From Chitiniphilus purpureus (GTDB taxonomy: Bacteria > Pseudomonadota > Gammaproteobacteria > Burkholderiales > Chitinibacteraceae): DNA of 64,000 nt. The stretch is taken from positions 1,139,501 to 1,203,500 of the forward strand of contig NZ_CP106753.1 in assembly GCF_025642115.1 (NCBI RefSeq), read 5' to 3'. Below the pieces are notes generated by a model, which saw only the letters and a list, made by a program, of their open reading frames with translations, was not told the DNA's origin and made no database searches. The translations under genes and the position numbers were made by a program. Positions 30,453 through 39,444 of this stretch are shown here, one piece after another (position 1 is the first letter of the stretch; the number at the start of each line of letters is the position of its first letter).

Positions 30453-32087
30453 ATGAAAGTACGCTTCACCCCCCGGGTGAGCCGGCTTCTGGCCGTGCTC
30501 GTCATCGCCAGCGGCGTCATGGCCGCCCATGCCGCTCCGGCATGGCAGGAAGGTTCGGTCTACAACGCCGGTACCGTCGTCACCTATGACGGGCGCGACT
30601 ACAAGGCGCTGACCACCCATACCGCCTACGTCGGTGCCAATTGGAACCCCAAGTCGACCCCGACGCTGTGGCAGGATCTGGGTCCGGCCACCGGCGGCAC
30701 GCCGACGCCGGCACCCACCCCCACCCCGGTGGTCACGCCGACCCCGGTCGCACCCACGCCCACGCCGACCGGCAACCCCACCCCGACCCCGGCACCGGGC
30801 GACGTGTGCTATCAGACCTGGAGCAGCAGCGGTGTCTACAATGGCGGCGCCCGTGTGACCCATAACGGCGTCAACTACGAAGCCAAGTGGTGGACCCAGG
30901 GCGACAACCCGGCGCAGTCGGGCTCGTGGGGCGTGTGGAAGGTCGTCAGCAACTGTGGCACCCCGCCGACCAACCCGACCCCGACGCCGGTGCCGCCGAC
31001 CCCCACCCCGACCCCGGTTCCGCCCACCCCGACCCCGACACCGGTGCCGCCGACCCCCACGCCGACGCCCGTCACCCCGACCCCCACACCGGTGACCCCG
31101 ACCCCGACGCCGGTGACCCCGACGCCGTCCGGCAACCTGCCCAAGCACGCGCTGATCGGGTACTGGCACAACTTCACCAACCCGTCGGGCCCGGCCATCC
31201 GCATCCGCGATGTGTCGGACGATTGGGACGTGATCATGCTGTCGTTCGGCGAGGATGCGGGCAACGGCAACGTCACCTTCACCCTGGATGCCAACGCCGG
31301 CACCGAGGCGGAATTCATCGCCGATATCGCGGCCAAGCGTGCCAAGGGCAAGAAGGTGGTGCTCTCGCTGGGCGGCCAGGAAGGCCGGATGACGTTGAAC
31401 ACGCGTGAGAACGTGACCAACTTCGTCAACAGCCTGCACGGCATCATCACCAAGTACGGCCTGGACGGCATCGATCTTGACCTCGAAAGCGGCGCAGGTG
31501 TGGTGCTCGGCACGCCGATCATCAACAACCTGATCACGGCGATGAAGGAACTCAAGGCCAAGGTCGGCCCGAACTTCTACCTGTCGATGGCGCCGGAGCA
31601 TCCGTATGTCCAGGGCGGCTACGTCGCCTTCTCGGGCATCTGGGGCGCATACCTGCCCATCATCGACGGGCTGCGTGACGATCTGAACATGATCCACGTG
31701 CAGTACTACAACAACGGCGGGCTGTGGACGCCGTACGGCCAGCTCAACGAAGGCACGGTCGACGGCCTCGTCGGCGGCAGCCTGATGCTGATCGAGGGCT
31801 TCAAGACCCAAGGTGGCGCGGGTTGGGAGTTCAAGGGTCTGCGCCCGGATCAGGTCGCGTTCGGCGTGCCTTCGGGCCGCAGCTCGGCCAATACCGGCTT
31901 TGTCACGCCCGACATCGTCAACAAGGCGATGAACTGCCTGACCAAGCTGCAGGACTGCGGTACGGTCAAGCCGGCGCAAGCCTACCCGACCGCCCGTGGC
32001 GTGATGACCTGGTCGATCAACTGGGACCGCAAGGATGGTTTCAACTTCTCCGTGCCGGTGAAGAACCACCTGAAGACCCTGCCCTGA
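30453..32087 (+). CDS. Secreted GH18 chitinase 7, two CBM5/12 domains
   Basis: Last gene of the array, 544 aa. The ATG at 30453 follows GGATGGAGG. Signal peptide to about residue 27 (VMAAHA), almost identical to that of chitinase 5. CBM5/12 domains flank a short linker, and a longer PTPVPPTPTP linker follows. The catalytic domain starts PKHALIGYWHNFTNPSGPAI and has KVVLSLGGQEG and LDGIDLDLESGAG (D338, D341, D343, E345), then YLSMAPEHPYVQGGY and MTWSINWDRKDGF. This is the ChiD/ChiC-like type shared with chitinase 5. It is closed by two strong hairpins. Confidence 0.94.
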   Translation: MKVRFTPRVSRLLAVLVIASGVMAAHAAPAWQEGSVYNAGTVVTYDGRDYKALTTHTAYVGANWNPKSTPTLWQDLGPATGGTPTPAPTPTPVVTPTPVAPTPTPTGNPTPTPAPGDVCYQTWSSSGVYNGGARVTHNGVNYEAKWWTQGDNPAQSGSWGVWKVVSNCGTPPTNPTPTPVPPTPTPTPVPPTPTPTPVPPTPTPTPVTPTPTPVTPTPTPVTPTPSGNLPKHALIGYWHNFTNPSGPAIRIRDVSDDWDVIMLSFGEDAGNGNVTFTLDANAGTEAEFIADIAAKRAKGKKVVLSLGGQEGRMTLNTRENVTNFVNSLHGIITKYGLDGIDLDLESGAGVVLGTPIINNLITAMKELKAKVGPNFYLSMAPEHPYVQGGYVAFSGIWGAYLPIIDGLRDDLNMIHVQYYNNGGLWTPYGQLNEGTVDGLVGGSLMLIEGFKTQGGAGWEFKGLRPDQVAFGVPSGRSSANTGFVTPDIVNKAMNCLTKLQDCGTVKPAQAYPTARGVMTWSINWDRKDGFNFSVPVKNHLKTLP

Positions 32088-32096
32088 TCGCCGGCT

Positions 32097-32170
32097 GGGA
32101 GTCCGCTGCGACGCATGCCGCAGCGGACTCCCGCCCGGATGGATGGCAACCCCGCCGCGGCGGGGTTTTT
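32097..32170 (+). terminator. Double hairpin closing the chitinase array
   Basis: A 14-bp perfect stem, GGGAGTCCGCTGCG (32097-32110) with its complement at 32119-32132, is followed by a second stem CCCCGCCG/CGGCGGGG (32150-32165) and TTTTT. The second is a terminator and the first likely protects the mRNA end. Confidence 0.85.
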
Positions 32171-32496
32171 CATTGGTGTCGTCCTTGCCGGTGGATCGGC
32201 ATCCAACCACAGGGTGCGTTGGTGGTAGGCCGGATGGCTGCACGCAGCGCGGCGCAACGGATCGCCCTCCTGTCGGCACGCGGTCTGCCAAAGCCGATGC
32301 CGGTCCAGGGGACCATCCGGCAGGAGGGGCGAGGGCCGGGCGCATTGCCGCGTGGTGCTGGCGGAGGAAGGCCGTAGAAGGCCCGACGCACTGTGTCCCG
32401 CATGCCCGCCTTTGTCCTTCGTGCCCCTGGTTGAAGCTGGCTGCGCCTAGGGTAAGACCCGATGCCTCGCTGGCGATGCGCATCTAGCATGCGGGA
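32171..32496. other. Intergenic region before marC, 326 bp
   Basis: No credible gene or clear promoter. Frames crossing it are shadows with Arg/Pro/Ala-rich translations. Confidence 0.45.
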
Positions 32497-33105
32497 ATGG
32501 AAACCATGTCCTTCTTCTCGGCCTGCGTGTTGCTGCTGCTGGTCACCGATCCGTTCGGCAGCCTGCCGGTGTTCGTGTCGTTGATGAAGAACGTGCCGCC
32601 GGCGCGCCGCAGGCGTGTGGTGGTCCGTGAGATCCTGGTGGCCTTTGCCGTGCTGGTGCTGTTCATGCTGTTCGGCCGGCAGTTCCTGCAGATCATGCAT
32701 CTTTCCGAAACCTCGCTTGGCATCGCTGGCGGGGTCATCCTGTTTCTGATCGCCCTGCGCATGGTATTTCCGCCGTCCTCAGGCACCGGCGGCGATCTGC
32801 CTGGCGGGGAGCCCTTCCTGGTGCCGCTGGCGATTCCGCTGATCGCCGGGCCATCGGCGCTGGCCACGGTGCTGCTGCTGGTATCGCGTGAACCGATGCG
32901 CCTGTGGGAGTGGGTGGGGGCGCTGGCGATTGCTCTGATGATCTGCGCGCTGACCCTGGGCTTTGCCGAGCAGATCAGCCGTTGGCTGGGCGAGCGCGTC
33001 ACCACCGCCTTCGAGCGCCTCATGGGCCTGATCCTGACCGCCATCGCGGTACAGATGCTGCTGGACGGCCTGCGCCATTACATTGCAAGCCTCGGTGCCG
33101 TTTGA
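32497..33105 (+). CDS. MarC family integral membrane protein
   Basis: 202-aa protein with six hydrophobic helices. The family signature is DPFGSLPVFVSLMK near the N-terminus and PLAIPLIAGPSALATVLLL in the middle. MarC-family proteins are inner-membrane proteins of unknown transport function; the early link to antibiotic resistance was not supported. An ATG at 32506 is an equally possible start. Monocistronic, 84 bp before rpiA. Confidence 0.9.
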   Translation: METMSFFSACVLLLLVTDPFGSLPVFVSLMKNVPPARRRRVVVREILVAFAVLVLFMLFGRQFLQIMHLSETSLGIAGGVILFLIALRMVFPPSSGTGGDLPGGEPFLVPLAIPLIAGPSALATVLLLVSREPMRLWEWVGALAIALMICALTLGFAEQISRWLGERVTTAFERLMGLILTAIAVQMLLDGLRHYIASLGAV

Positions 33106-33189
33106 TGCGGGGCAGAAGCCAGTGTCCGCTTTGCCATTACAATCGGCGCTGACGGATCCCATTGAAAGTCATTGAAAGAGGAGTGACGC

Positions 33190-33846
33190 ATGACCCAGGA
33201 CGAGATGAAGCGCGCTGCTGCGCTCGCCGCGATCGACTATATCCCGGACGACTGCATCGTCGGGGTCGGTACCGGCTCGACCGCCAACCACTTCATCGAT
33301 GCGCTTGCCGGCTGCAAGGGACGCATCGTCGGTGCGGTGTCGTCGTCCGAGGCCTCGGTCGCACGGCTCAAGGGCCACGGTATCGCGGTGTTCGACCTGA
33401 ACGGGATCGACCGATTGCCGGTGTATGTCGATGGCGCGGACGAGATCAATCACCAGCTGCAGATGATCAAGGGGGGGGGCGCTGCGCTGACGCGGGAGAA
33501 GATCGTGGCGGCGGTGGCAGAGCGTTTCATCTGCATTGCCGATGAGAGCAAGTATGTGACCGTGCTCGGCCAGTTCCCGCTGCCGGTGGAAGTGATCCCG
33601 ATGGCCCGCTCCCACGTTGCCCGCGAGCTGGTCCGGCTTGGCGGCCATCCGGCATACCGCGAGGGCGTGCTGACTGACAACGGCAACATCATCCTCGACG
33701 TGCACGGGCTGCGCATCGCCGAGCCGGCCAAACTGGAGGCCGAGATCAATCAGATCGTCGGCGTGGTCACCAACGGCATCTTCGCGCGCCGCCGGGCCGA
33801 CGTGCTGTTGCTGGGGACGCGGGACGGCGTGCGCACCTATCGCTGA
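33190..33846 (+). CDS. rpiA: Ribose-5-phosphate isomerase A
   Basis: Cytoplasmic enzyme of 218 aa that interconverts ribose-5-phosphate and ribulose-5-phosphate. Family motifs: [17 protein letters not shown] (phosphate binding), [44 protein letters not shown] (catalytic Asp and Glu region) and [17 protein letters not shown] run of nine G at 33471-33479 encodes the KGGGAA motif and stays in frame. AGAGGAG lies before the ATG. Confidence 0.97.
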   Translation: MTQDEMKRAAALAAIDYIPDDCIVGVGTGSTANHFIDALAGCKGRIVGAVSSSEASVARLKGHGIAVFDLNGIDRLPVYVDGADEINHQLQMIKGGGAALTREKIVAAVAERFICIADESKYVTVLGQFPLPVEVIPMARSHVARELVRLGGHPAYREGVLTDNGNIILDVHGLRIAEPAKLEAEINQIVGVVTNGIFARRRADVLLLGTRDGVRTYR

Positions 33847-34005
33847 TCGCTACGGCAGACAGGGTGGAATGCTCGCCAAGCGTGGCCGGCATCCCTAAAC
33901 TGGGGATGCCCGCGCTGCGCCGCGAGCACCCCCAGGTGGCCGGTGCAACATCCGTGTAACCTGGGCCTGCTAACCTGCCCTGATCACGCTGCCGGAGACA
34001 TGAGC

Positions 34006-34719
34006 ATGTCTGAACACATATCCAAGCAATTCGACGCCGAACTCGAAGCAATCCGCTCGAATGTGCTCGGCATGGCCGGCTTGGTCGAGGAGCAGGTACG
34101 CCTTGCGATGCAGGCATTGGCGGATGGGGACATGGCCATTGTCGAAAAGGTGCTGGAACAGGAAGAGCGCGTGGACGAGATGCACCTGATCCTGGACGAC
34201 ATGTGCATCCACATGATTGCGCGCCGCCAGCCGGCCGCGGGCGACCTGCGGATGGTGATGACGGTGATCAAGTCGGTCGAGGATCTGGAGCGGATCGGCG
34301 ACAAGGCGGCACGCATCTGTCAGCGCGCCAAGAACATCTACAATGCCGGCAAGCTGCAGGTACCGCGGTTTGCCGAGCTCAACCATATCGCGCAGCAGGC
34401 GCTGGACATGCTCTCGAAGTCACTCAACGCATTCGCACGCATGGATGCCGTGCCGGCCACCGAGGTCAAGCGGGCCGATCAGGTGCTCGACTCGGAGTAC
34501 CGGGCGCTGCAGCGGCAATTGATCACGGTGATGATGGAAGACCCGCGCTCGATCTCGCTTACGCTCGACATCCTGTGGATTGCCAAGGCCATCGAGCGCA
34601 TCGGCGACCTGGCGGTCAATGTCGCCGAGCAGGTGGTCTACCTCGTCAAGGGGCAGGACGTGCGCCACAAGACGCTCGAAGAAATGGATCGCGTGGTGCT
34701 GCAAAGCCGGCCCGACTGA
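34006..34719 (+). CDS. phoU: Phosphate signalling protein PhoU
   Basis: 237-aa cytoplasmic helical protein with two tandem PhoU repeats. The start at 34006 has GGAG at the ideal 8-base spacing, while the ATG at 34000 is too close. Repeat motifs: EERVDEMHLILDDMCIHMIARRQPAAGDLRMVM and KSVEDLERIGDKAARI in the first half, then ISLTLDILWIAKAIERIGDLAVNVAEQVVYLVKG in the second. PhoU dampens PhoR/PhoB signalling together with the Pst transporter. Here it sits before ppx, not in a pst operon, and phoBR lies elsewhere in the window. Confidence 0.96.
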   Translation: MSEHISKQFDAELEAIRSNVLGMAGLVEEQVRLAMQALADGDMAIVEKVLEQEERVDEMHLILDDMCIHMIARRQPAAGDLRMVMTVIKSVEDLERIGDKAARICQRAKNIYNAGKLQVPRFAELNHIAQQALDMLSKSLNAFARMDAVPATEVKRADQVLDSEYRALQRQLITVMMEDPRSISLTLDILWIAKAIERIGDLAVNVAEQVVYLVKGQDVRHKTLEEMDRVVLQSRPD

Positions 34720-34790
34720 ACGCAGGCCTTGCGCGTCTTCAAAGCCGGCCCGATTCGGTGTCAGGCCGGGGAAGACCGTGAACAGCATCC

Positions 34791-34814
34791 AAGGCGGCCG
34801 ATGGCCGCCTTTTT
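34791..34814 (+). terminator. Intrinsic terminator after phoU
   Basis: AAGGCGGCC (34791-34799) pairs with GGCCGCCTT (34803-34811) and continues into TTTTT. It separates phoU from ppx. Confidence 0.85.
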
Positions 34815-34942
34815 CATTGGCCCGGCCCCGCCTTTTCCATGTCCACCTTCCGTTGTGGCGTGGCTGCCCGGGGCATGGCGGACCCTTTGCCAAATGGTGG
34901 GCTGCCGGCTATCGTGAAGCCCCTTGTCGCCCTGGAGCCATC

Positions 34943-36415
34943 ATGTCCGATAACGCGCTGATCGCAGCCGTCGATCTGGGCTCCAACAGCTTCCGGCTGC
35001 AGGTGGCGCGCACCGAGCAGGGCAGGGTGGTGCCGCTGGAGGCGCTCAAGGAGACGGTCCGGCTCGCCGCGGGCCTGGATGAACAGAACTGTCTGACCGA
35101 GCAGGCGCAGGATGAAGCGCTGGCCGCACTGGGCCGTTTCGGGCGCCGGCTGTGGGGCATGGACCCGGCACGCGTGCGCGTGGTGGCCACCAACACCTTC
35201 CGCGTGGCCAAGAACACCGCCGAATTCCTGCCGCGCGCCCAGGCCGCGCTCGGGTTTCCGATCGAGATCATCGGCGGGCACGAGGAAGCGCGCCTGATCT
35301 ACCTGGGCGCTGCGCACAGTCTCACCGCCTCGCCGAAGAAGCGGCTGGTGGTCGATATCGGTGGCGGCTCGACCGAACTCATCATCGGCAGGCAGTACGA
35401 GTCGCTGGTGACCGAAAGCACGTTGATGGGCTGCGTATCGTGGAGCCGGCGCTTCTTTGCCGACGGCAGGCTGGGCGCGCAGGCGCTCGCCCAGGCCGAA
35501 TCCGCGGCCCGCCACGTGCTGCAGCCGTTCGAGGCTGCTTTTGCCGCCGGACGCTGGCAGGTGGCGATCGGCACCTCGGGCACCGCCCGTTCGCTGGCCG
35601 ACATCCTGCTGCAGAACGGTTTCGCCCAGGGGGGCATCACCAGCGCGGGCCTGCTGCAGCTCCGCGAGCGCCTGTTGCAGGCGGGCCATATCGACCAGGT
35701 GCGGCTGCTTGGGCTGCGTGCCGATCGCAAGCCGGTGCTGGCCGGCGGGTTTGCGATCATGGCGGCGGTGTTCGCCGCGTTCGGCATCGAGCAGATGCAG
35801 ATCACCTATGGCGCACTGCGCGACGGCGTGTTGCACGATCTGGTGGAGCGGCGCGCCGGTGGGGGCATGCGCGATCGCACCATTGCCGCATTCGCGCGGC
35901 GCTACCGCGTGGACGTGCCCCAGGCCGAGCAGGTCGCCGCGTTGGCGCTGCAGCTGTTCGGACCGGCAGCGGGGGACACGCGCCTAGTGCGCAGCCTGCA
36001 TGATGCGGCCTTGCTGCACGAGGTGGGCCGCAATATCTCCCATATCAGTTTTCACAAGCATTCGGCCTATCTGCTGCGGCATGCTGACATGCCTGGATTC
36101 TCACGGCAGGAGCAGGCCGAACTGGCGCTGCTGGCGCTGGCGCAGCAGGGCAGGCTGCACAAGCTGCTCGCCGAGGAGTTGAGCGACGCACAGTGGCGCG
36201 CGGTACTGGCACTGCGGCTGGCCGTCCTGGTCTACCGCGCGCGTCAGGCACTGGCTTTGCCCGGGCTGTCGCTGATCGAGGATCAGGCCGGCCACTATCG
36301 GCTGCAGGTGCCGGCAGCCTGGCTGGACGCCCACCATCTGATTCGATTTGCGCTCGACGAGGAAGCCCGCGCATGGCAAAAGGTCGGAAAAACGTTGCTC
36401 ATCCCGCACGCGTAA
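34943..36415 (+). CDS. ppx: Exopolyphosphatase (Ppx/GppA family)
   Basis: 490-aa protein of the sugar kinase/Hsp70/actin fold that releases phosphate from polyphosphate (or pppGpp in GppA). The ATG at 34943 has GGAG upstream. Motifs: IAAVDLGSNSFRLQVAR (phosphate loop 1), VVDIGGGSTELIIGR, and GTSGTARSLADIL. The C-terminal part from about 310 is an HD-like helical domain with HDAALLHEVGRNISHISFHKHSAYLL. Placement after phoU favours exopolyphosphatase over GppA. Its end overlaps corA by 43 bases. Confidence 0.93.
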   Translation: MSDNALIAAVDLGSNSFRLQVARTEQGRVVPLEALKETVRLAAGLDEQNCLTEQAQDEALAALGRFGRRLWGMDPARVRVVATNTFRVAKNTAEFLPRAQAALGFPIEIIGGHEEARLIYLGAAHSLTASPKKRLVVDIGGGSTELIIGRQYESLVTESTLMGCVSWSRRFFADGRLGAQALAQAESAARHVLQPFEAAFAAGRWQVAIGTSGTARSLADILLQNGFAQGGITSAGLLQLRERLLQAGHIDQVRLLGLRADRKPVLAGGFAIMAAVFAAFGIEQMQITYGALRDGVLHDLVERRAGGGMRDRTIAAFARRYRVDVPQAEQVAALALQLFGPAAGDTRLVRSLHDAALLHEVGRNISHISFHKHSAYLLRHADMPGFSRQEQAELALLALAQQGRLHKLLAEELSDAQWRAVLALRLAVLVYRARQALALPGLSLIEDQAGHYRLQVPAAWLDAHHLIRFALDEEARAWQKVGKTLLIPHA

Positions 36416-37473
36416 AGCATCACCTGAGCGCGGACAAGGCAGGCTCCCCGCCAGGGACCTTGCGCTACGTCGGTCCCAACCGGCCTGAGGATACGCTCGC
36501 CACGCTGATCGAATTCGGCCCGGAGGAAAACGCGTTCTTCGAAACCCGGTTCACCTCCTTCGAAGAGGGCAAGAGCTACGAGCCGCGCTACAAGACCTTC
36601 TGGCTCAACGTGCACGGCCTTGCCAATCTGGAGCTGCTCAAGTTCATCGGCCGGCGTTTCGGGCTGCATCCGCTGGTGATGGAGGACATCCTCAACACGC
36701 AGCAGCGCCCCAAGGTGGAGGTCTATCCCGGCTATCTGTTCATCACCGCGCGGCTGGTCCATGTCAACGACAACGGCGAGGTCGGCAGCGAACAGATCGC
36801 CATCGTGCTGGGGCGGGGGTTCGTGCTGACTTTCCAGGAAATGCCCACCGGCACCTTCGACGGCCTCCGTACCACCCTCAAGAACGGGCAGTCGCAGATC
36901 CGTAAGCTGGGGGCGGATTACCTGGTCTACTCGCTGCTGGACAAGCTCGTGGACCGGTACTTCAACGTGATCGAGCATCTTGGCGAGCGCATCGAGCAGG
37001 TGGAGGACGCGATCGCCGCGGGCCCCCGGCCAGAGCACCTGAGCGAGGTGCGCACGTTGCGCCGGTCGCTGCTCTACGTGAAGCGCGGTCTATGGCCCAC
37101 CCGCGAGGTGGTCAATGTGATCCAGCGCGACGAGCCGGATTTCTTCCATGCCGAAACACAGCTCTACCTGCGCGACGTCTACGACCACACGGTGCAATTG
37201 ATCGAAAGCACCGACGCGCTGCGCGATCTGGTGGGCAGCCTGCAGGACAACTACCTGGCGTTGCAGTCGCACAGGATGAACACGCAGATGCGCATGCTGA
37301 CCGCGGTGACCACCGTGTTCATGCCGCTCTCACTGGTGGCGGGCATCTACGGCATGAACTTCGATGTGATGCCGGAACTGCATTGGCGCTGGGGCTACTA
37401 CGCGGTACTGGGGGGCATGCTGGCGCTGGGAGGCGGGCTGTTGTGGTTCTTCAAGATCCGGCGCTGGTTCTAG
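36373..37473 (+). CDS. corA: Magnesium/cobalt transporter CorA
   Basis: 366-aa inner-membrane ion channel. The ATG at 36373 (MAKGRKNVAHPARV) lies inside the ppx end, in another frame, suggesting coupled translation. The large N-terminal cytoplasmic domain includes RPKVEVYPGYLFITARLV. A long helix carries LLYVKRGLWPTREVVNVI. Two C-terminal membrane helices end the protein, with the signature YGMNF in VAGIYGMNFDVMPEL (selectivity loop). The C-terminus FKIRRWF is basic, as expected for the cytoplasmic side. Confidence 0.95.
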   Translation: MAKGRKNVAHPARVKHHLSADKAGSPPGTLRYVGPNRPEDTLATLIEFGPEENAFFETRFTSFEEGKSYEPRYKTFWLNVHGLANLELLKFIGRRFGLHPLVMEDILNTQQRPKVEVYPGYLFITARLVHVNDNGEVGSEQIAIVLGRGFVLTFQEMPTGTFDGLRTTLKNGQSQIRKLGADYLVYSLLDKLVDRYFNVIEHLGERIEQVEDAIAAGPRPEHLSEVRTLRRSLLYVKRGLWPTREVVNVIQRDEPDFFHAETQLYLRDVYDHTVQLIESTDALRDLVGSLQDNYLALQSHRMNTQMRMLTAVTTVFMPLSLVAGIYGMNFDVMPELHWRWGYYAVLGGMLALGGGLLWFFKIRRWF

Positions 37474-37558
37474 CGCTTTTCCATACGCCGGTGGATGGCT
37501 CTGGAGGACGCCCATAGTCCGGGCAGCCGCGCGCCTGCACCAAGCACCTGTGCCACGG

Positions 37559-37846
37559 CTATTCCACGCTGCGGCGTCGTGGTGTCATGACCTGATGCGG
37601 GGGGGAGGGCCATACATCGCCGGGCGCTGCCGGGGTGCCGTCCTCATCGCCATCGTCTGCATGGCGATGCCCGTCGTACGCCGGTTCATCGTCACCATGG
37701 CGGCGGTCCGTTCCGGTACGGCGGTCATATAGCACCAAGCCTTCCTCGGTGATGAACGGGAGTGCCCGGCGGGTCATACTACGGCGTTCCATGCCACGTC
37801 GGACAAAGTAGACAAGCTTGCCATGGGGTAGGGGGAGGCTGGACAT
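37559..37846 (-). CDS. Small hypothetical protein, Arg-rich, 95 aa
   Basis: The ATG at 37846 follows a good AGGAG ribosome-binding site on the minus strand. The N-terminal half (LPHGKLVYFVRRGMERRSM, then EGLVLYDRRTGTDRRHGDDE) has two DRR/ERR clusters like those often seen in small basic bacterial proteins. The C-terminal half is low complexity, rich in Asp, Gly, His and Pro. No domain, signal peptide or membrane helix. It may be a short real gene whose tail is poorly conserved; function unknown. Confidence 0.5.
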   Translation of the reverse strand: MSSLPLPHGKLVYFVRRGMERRSMTRRALPFITEEGLVLYDRRTGTDRRHGDDEPAYDGHRHADDGDEDGTPAAPGDVWPSPPHQVMTPRRRSVE

Positions 37847-37922
37847 GATGGCTCCTGGTCGCCCTGTTCTGCCGATGTTAGATCAGGCCTTCCGCACCAC
37901 GCGATGTTTTACCGCTGCGTGG

Positions 37923-38420
37923 TTACCAGAACCATGCAAATGTGAATATCCCCAGCATCGCGAGCGCCACAGCCACTTTGGCGATCGCGCCGATGATGAG
38001 GCCCATCCAGGTGGCAAGGCCGACCTTGCCGGCCTGCTCCATATCACGGCGCGCGTAGTACTCACCCAGGGCCGCACCGGCGAAAGGGCCGATCAGCAGA
38101 CCGGGCAGGCCGCCGAATACGCCGAGGATGGAGCCGGCGAGCGCGCCCCATAGTGCCTGCTTGCTGGCGCCGTAGCGTTTGGCACCCAGGGCGCCGGAGA
38201 TGTAGTCCAGCACGATGGACAGCAACAGCAGACCGGCCAACAGAACCAGCGGCATCCAGCCTACGCGCACGAATCCGTCCACCCACGCGGCAAGCAGCAT
38301 GCCGCCGAAAATGAGCGGCGTCCCCGGCAGCAGCGGCAGCAGCGTGCCCAGCAGACCGATAAAGACCAGTACGCCGGCCAATACATACCACGCTGTTGCG
38401 GCAACCATCATGTCGTCCAT
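37923..38420 (-). CDS. DUF456 family membrane protein
   Basis: 165-aa protein with about five hydrophobic helices. It starts at 38420 ([16 protein letters not shown]), with alternatives at 38411 and 38408. Typical DUF456 features: [25 protein letters not shown], a glycine-rich middle ([30 protein letters not shown]), and a C-terminal helix. The glycine pattern suggests close helix packing. Function unknown. It lies downstream of lgt on the same strand with 82 bp between. Confidence 0.88.
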   Translation of the reverse strand: MDDMMVAATAWYVLAGVLVFIGLLGTLLPLLPGTPLIFGGMLLAAWVDGFVRVGWMPLVLLAGLLLLSIVLDYISGALGAKRYGASKQALWGALAGSILGVFGGLPGLLIGPFAGAALGEYYARRDMEQAGKVGLATWMGLIIGAIAKVAVALAMLGIFTFAWFW

Positions 38421-38502
38421 GCTGCACTCTGTACCGGTCGTTGAAGGTACAACGAAGGAGCAGGCGCTGGCCTTGAAGTTCCCGCCCCTGGCGGAAGGCG
38501 CG

Positions 38503-39360
38503 TCAAACCGGGTGACGGACGCGCGAGCTGCGCCAGAGCAGGTACAAGCCGGCGGCCAGCATCGGCAGCGACAGCCATTGCCCCATCGACAGCTCCAGCG
38601 CCAGCAAGCCAAGGAAGTCGTCCGGCTCGCGGGCGAACTCGGCGGCAAAGCGCAGCAGGCCATAGCCGAACAGAAACAAGGCCGAGACCTGGCCGGTCCT
38701 GCGCGGTTTGGCGGAGTAGACCCACAGCACCAGGAACAACACGACGCCTTCGAGCGCGAACTGGTACAACTGGGACGGGTGCCGCGGCAGCATCCCGTAC
38801 TGCAGCAGCCACTCCTGCCATTGCGGATTCAGGATCGCCGCCTGTGCGTCGGCGGTGCGTGCCTGCGCAAACCCCATCGCCCATGGCGCATCCGGCGTCG
38901 TCACCCGGCCCCACAGCTCGCCGTTGATGAAGTTGCCCAGTCGCCCGAATGCCAGCCCCAGCGGCACCAGCGGCGCAATCAGATCGGTCACCTGGAAGAA
39001 ACTGCGGCGGGTCCGGCGTGCAAACAGTGCCATGGCGAGCAGCACGCCGAGAAAGCCGCCGTGGAAGGCCATGCCCCCTTCCCACACCTTGAGCATGTCG
39101 AGCGGATGGTGCAGGTAGAAATCCGGTTTGTAGAACAGCACATACCCCAGCCGGCCGCCCAGGATGACCCCGAGCACGCCATAGAACAGGAGATCGTCCA
39201 TCTCCTGCGCCTGCCAGCCTTGCGGATTGCCGCGCTTGATACGCCAGCGGCCAAGCGTCAGGAACAACAGAAAGCCCACCAGGTACATCAACCCATACCA
39301 ATGGACCGACAATGGCCCGAGCGAGAAGGCGATGGGGTCGAATTGCGGATGAACGAGCAT
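38503..39360 (-). CDS. lgt: Prolipoprotein diacylglyceryl transferase
   Basis: Inner-membrane enzyme of 285 aa that transfers a diacylglyceryl group from phosphatidylglycerol to the lipobox cysteine of prolipoproteins. Seven helices. Motifs: [36 protein letters not shown] (with the conserved His), the Lgt signature [16 protein letters not shown], and [13 protein letters not shown]. It would modify the Big_1 lipoprotein encoded at 41813. Divergent from ilvD with 84 bp between. Confidence 0.97.
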   Translation of the reverse strand: MLVHPQFDPIAFSLGPLSVHWYGLMYLVGFLLFLTLGRWRIKRGNPQGWQAQEMDDLLFYGVLGVILGGRLGYVLFYKPDFYLHHPLDMLKVWEGGMAFHGGFLGVLLAMALFARRTRRSFFQVTDLIAPLVPLGLAFGRLGNFINGELWGRVTTPDAPWAMGFAQARTADAQAAILNPQWQEWLLQYGMLPRHPSQLYQFALEGVVLFLVLWVYSAKPRRTGQVSALFLFGYGLLRFAAEFAREPDDFLGLLALELSMGQWLSLPMLAAGLYLLWRSSRVRHPV

Positions 39361-39444
39361 GGACAGGGGCTTTTCGATAAAATCGCGGCATTATACCTGC
39401 TTCATCCGCATCCCTTCGTTGTACGCATCTCGCAAGGATTCGCC

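Noticed and set aside
33471..33479. Run of nine G as a possible frameshift in rpiA
   Set aside because: The frame through it encodes the conserved KGGGAA motif and the gene is intact.
33888..33910. Hairpin GGCATCCC/GGGATGCC between rpiA and phoU as terminator
   Set aside because: No thymine tract. It may be a weak terminator but is not supported enough.
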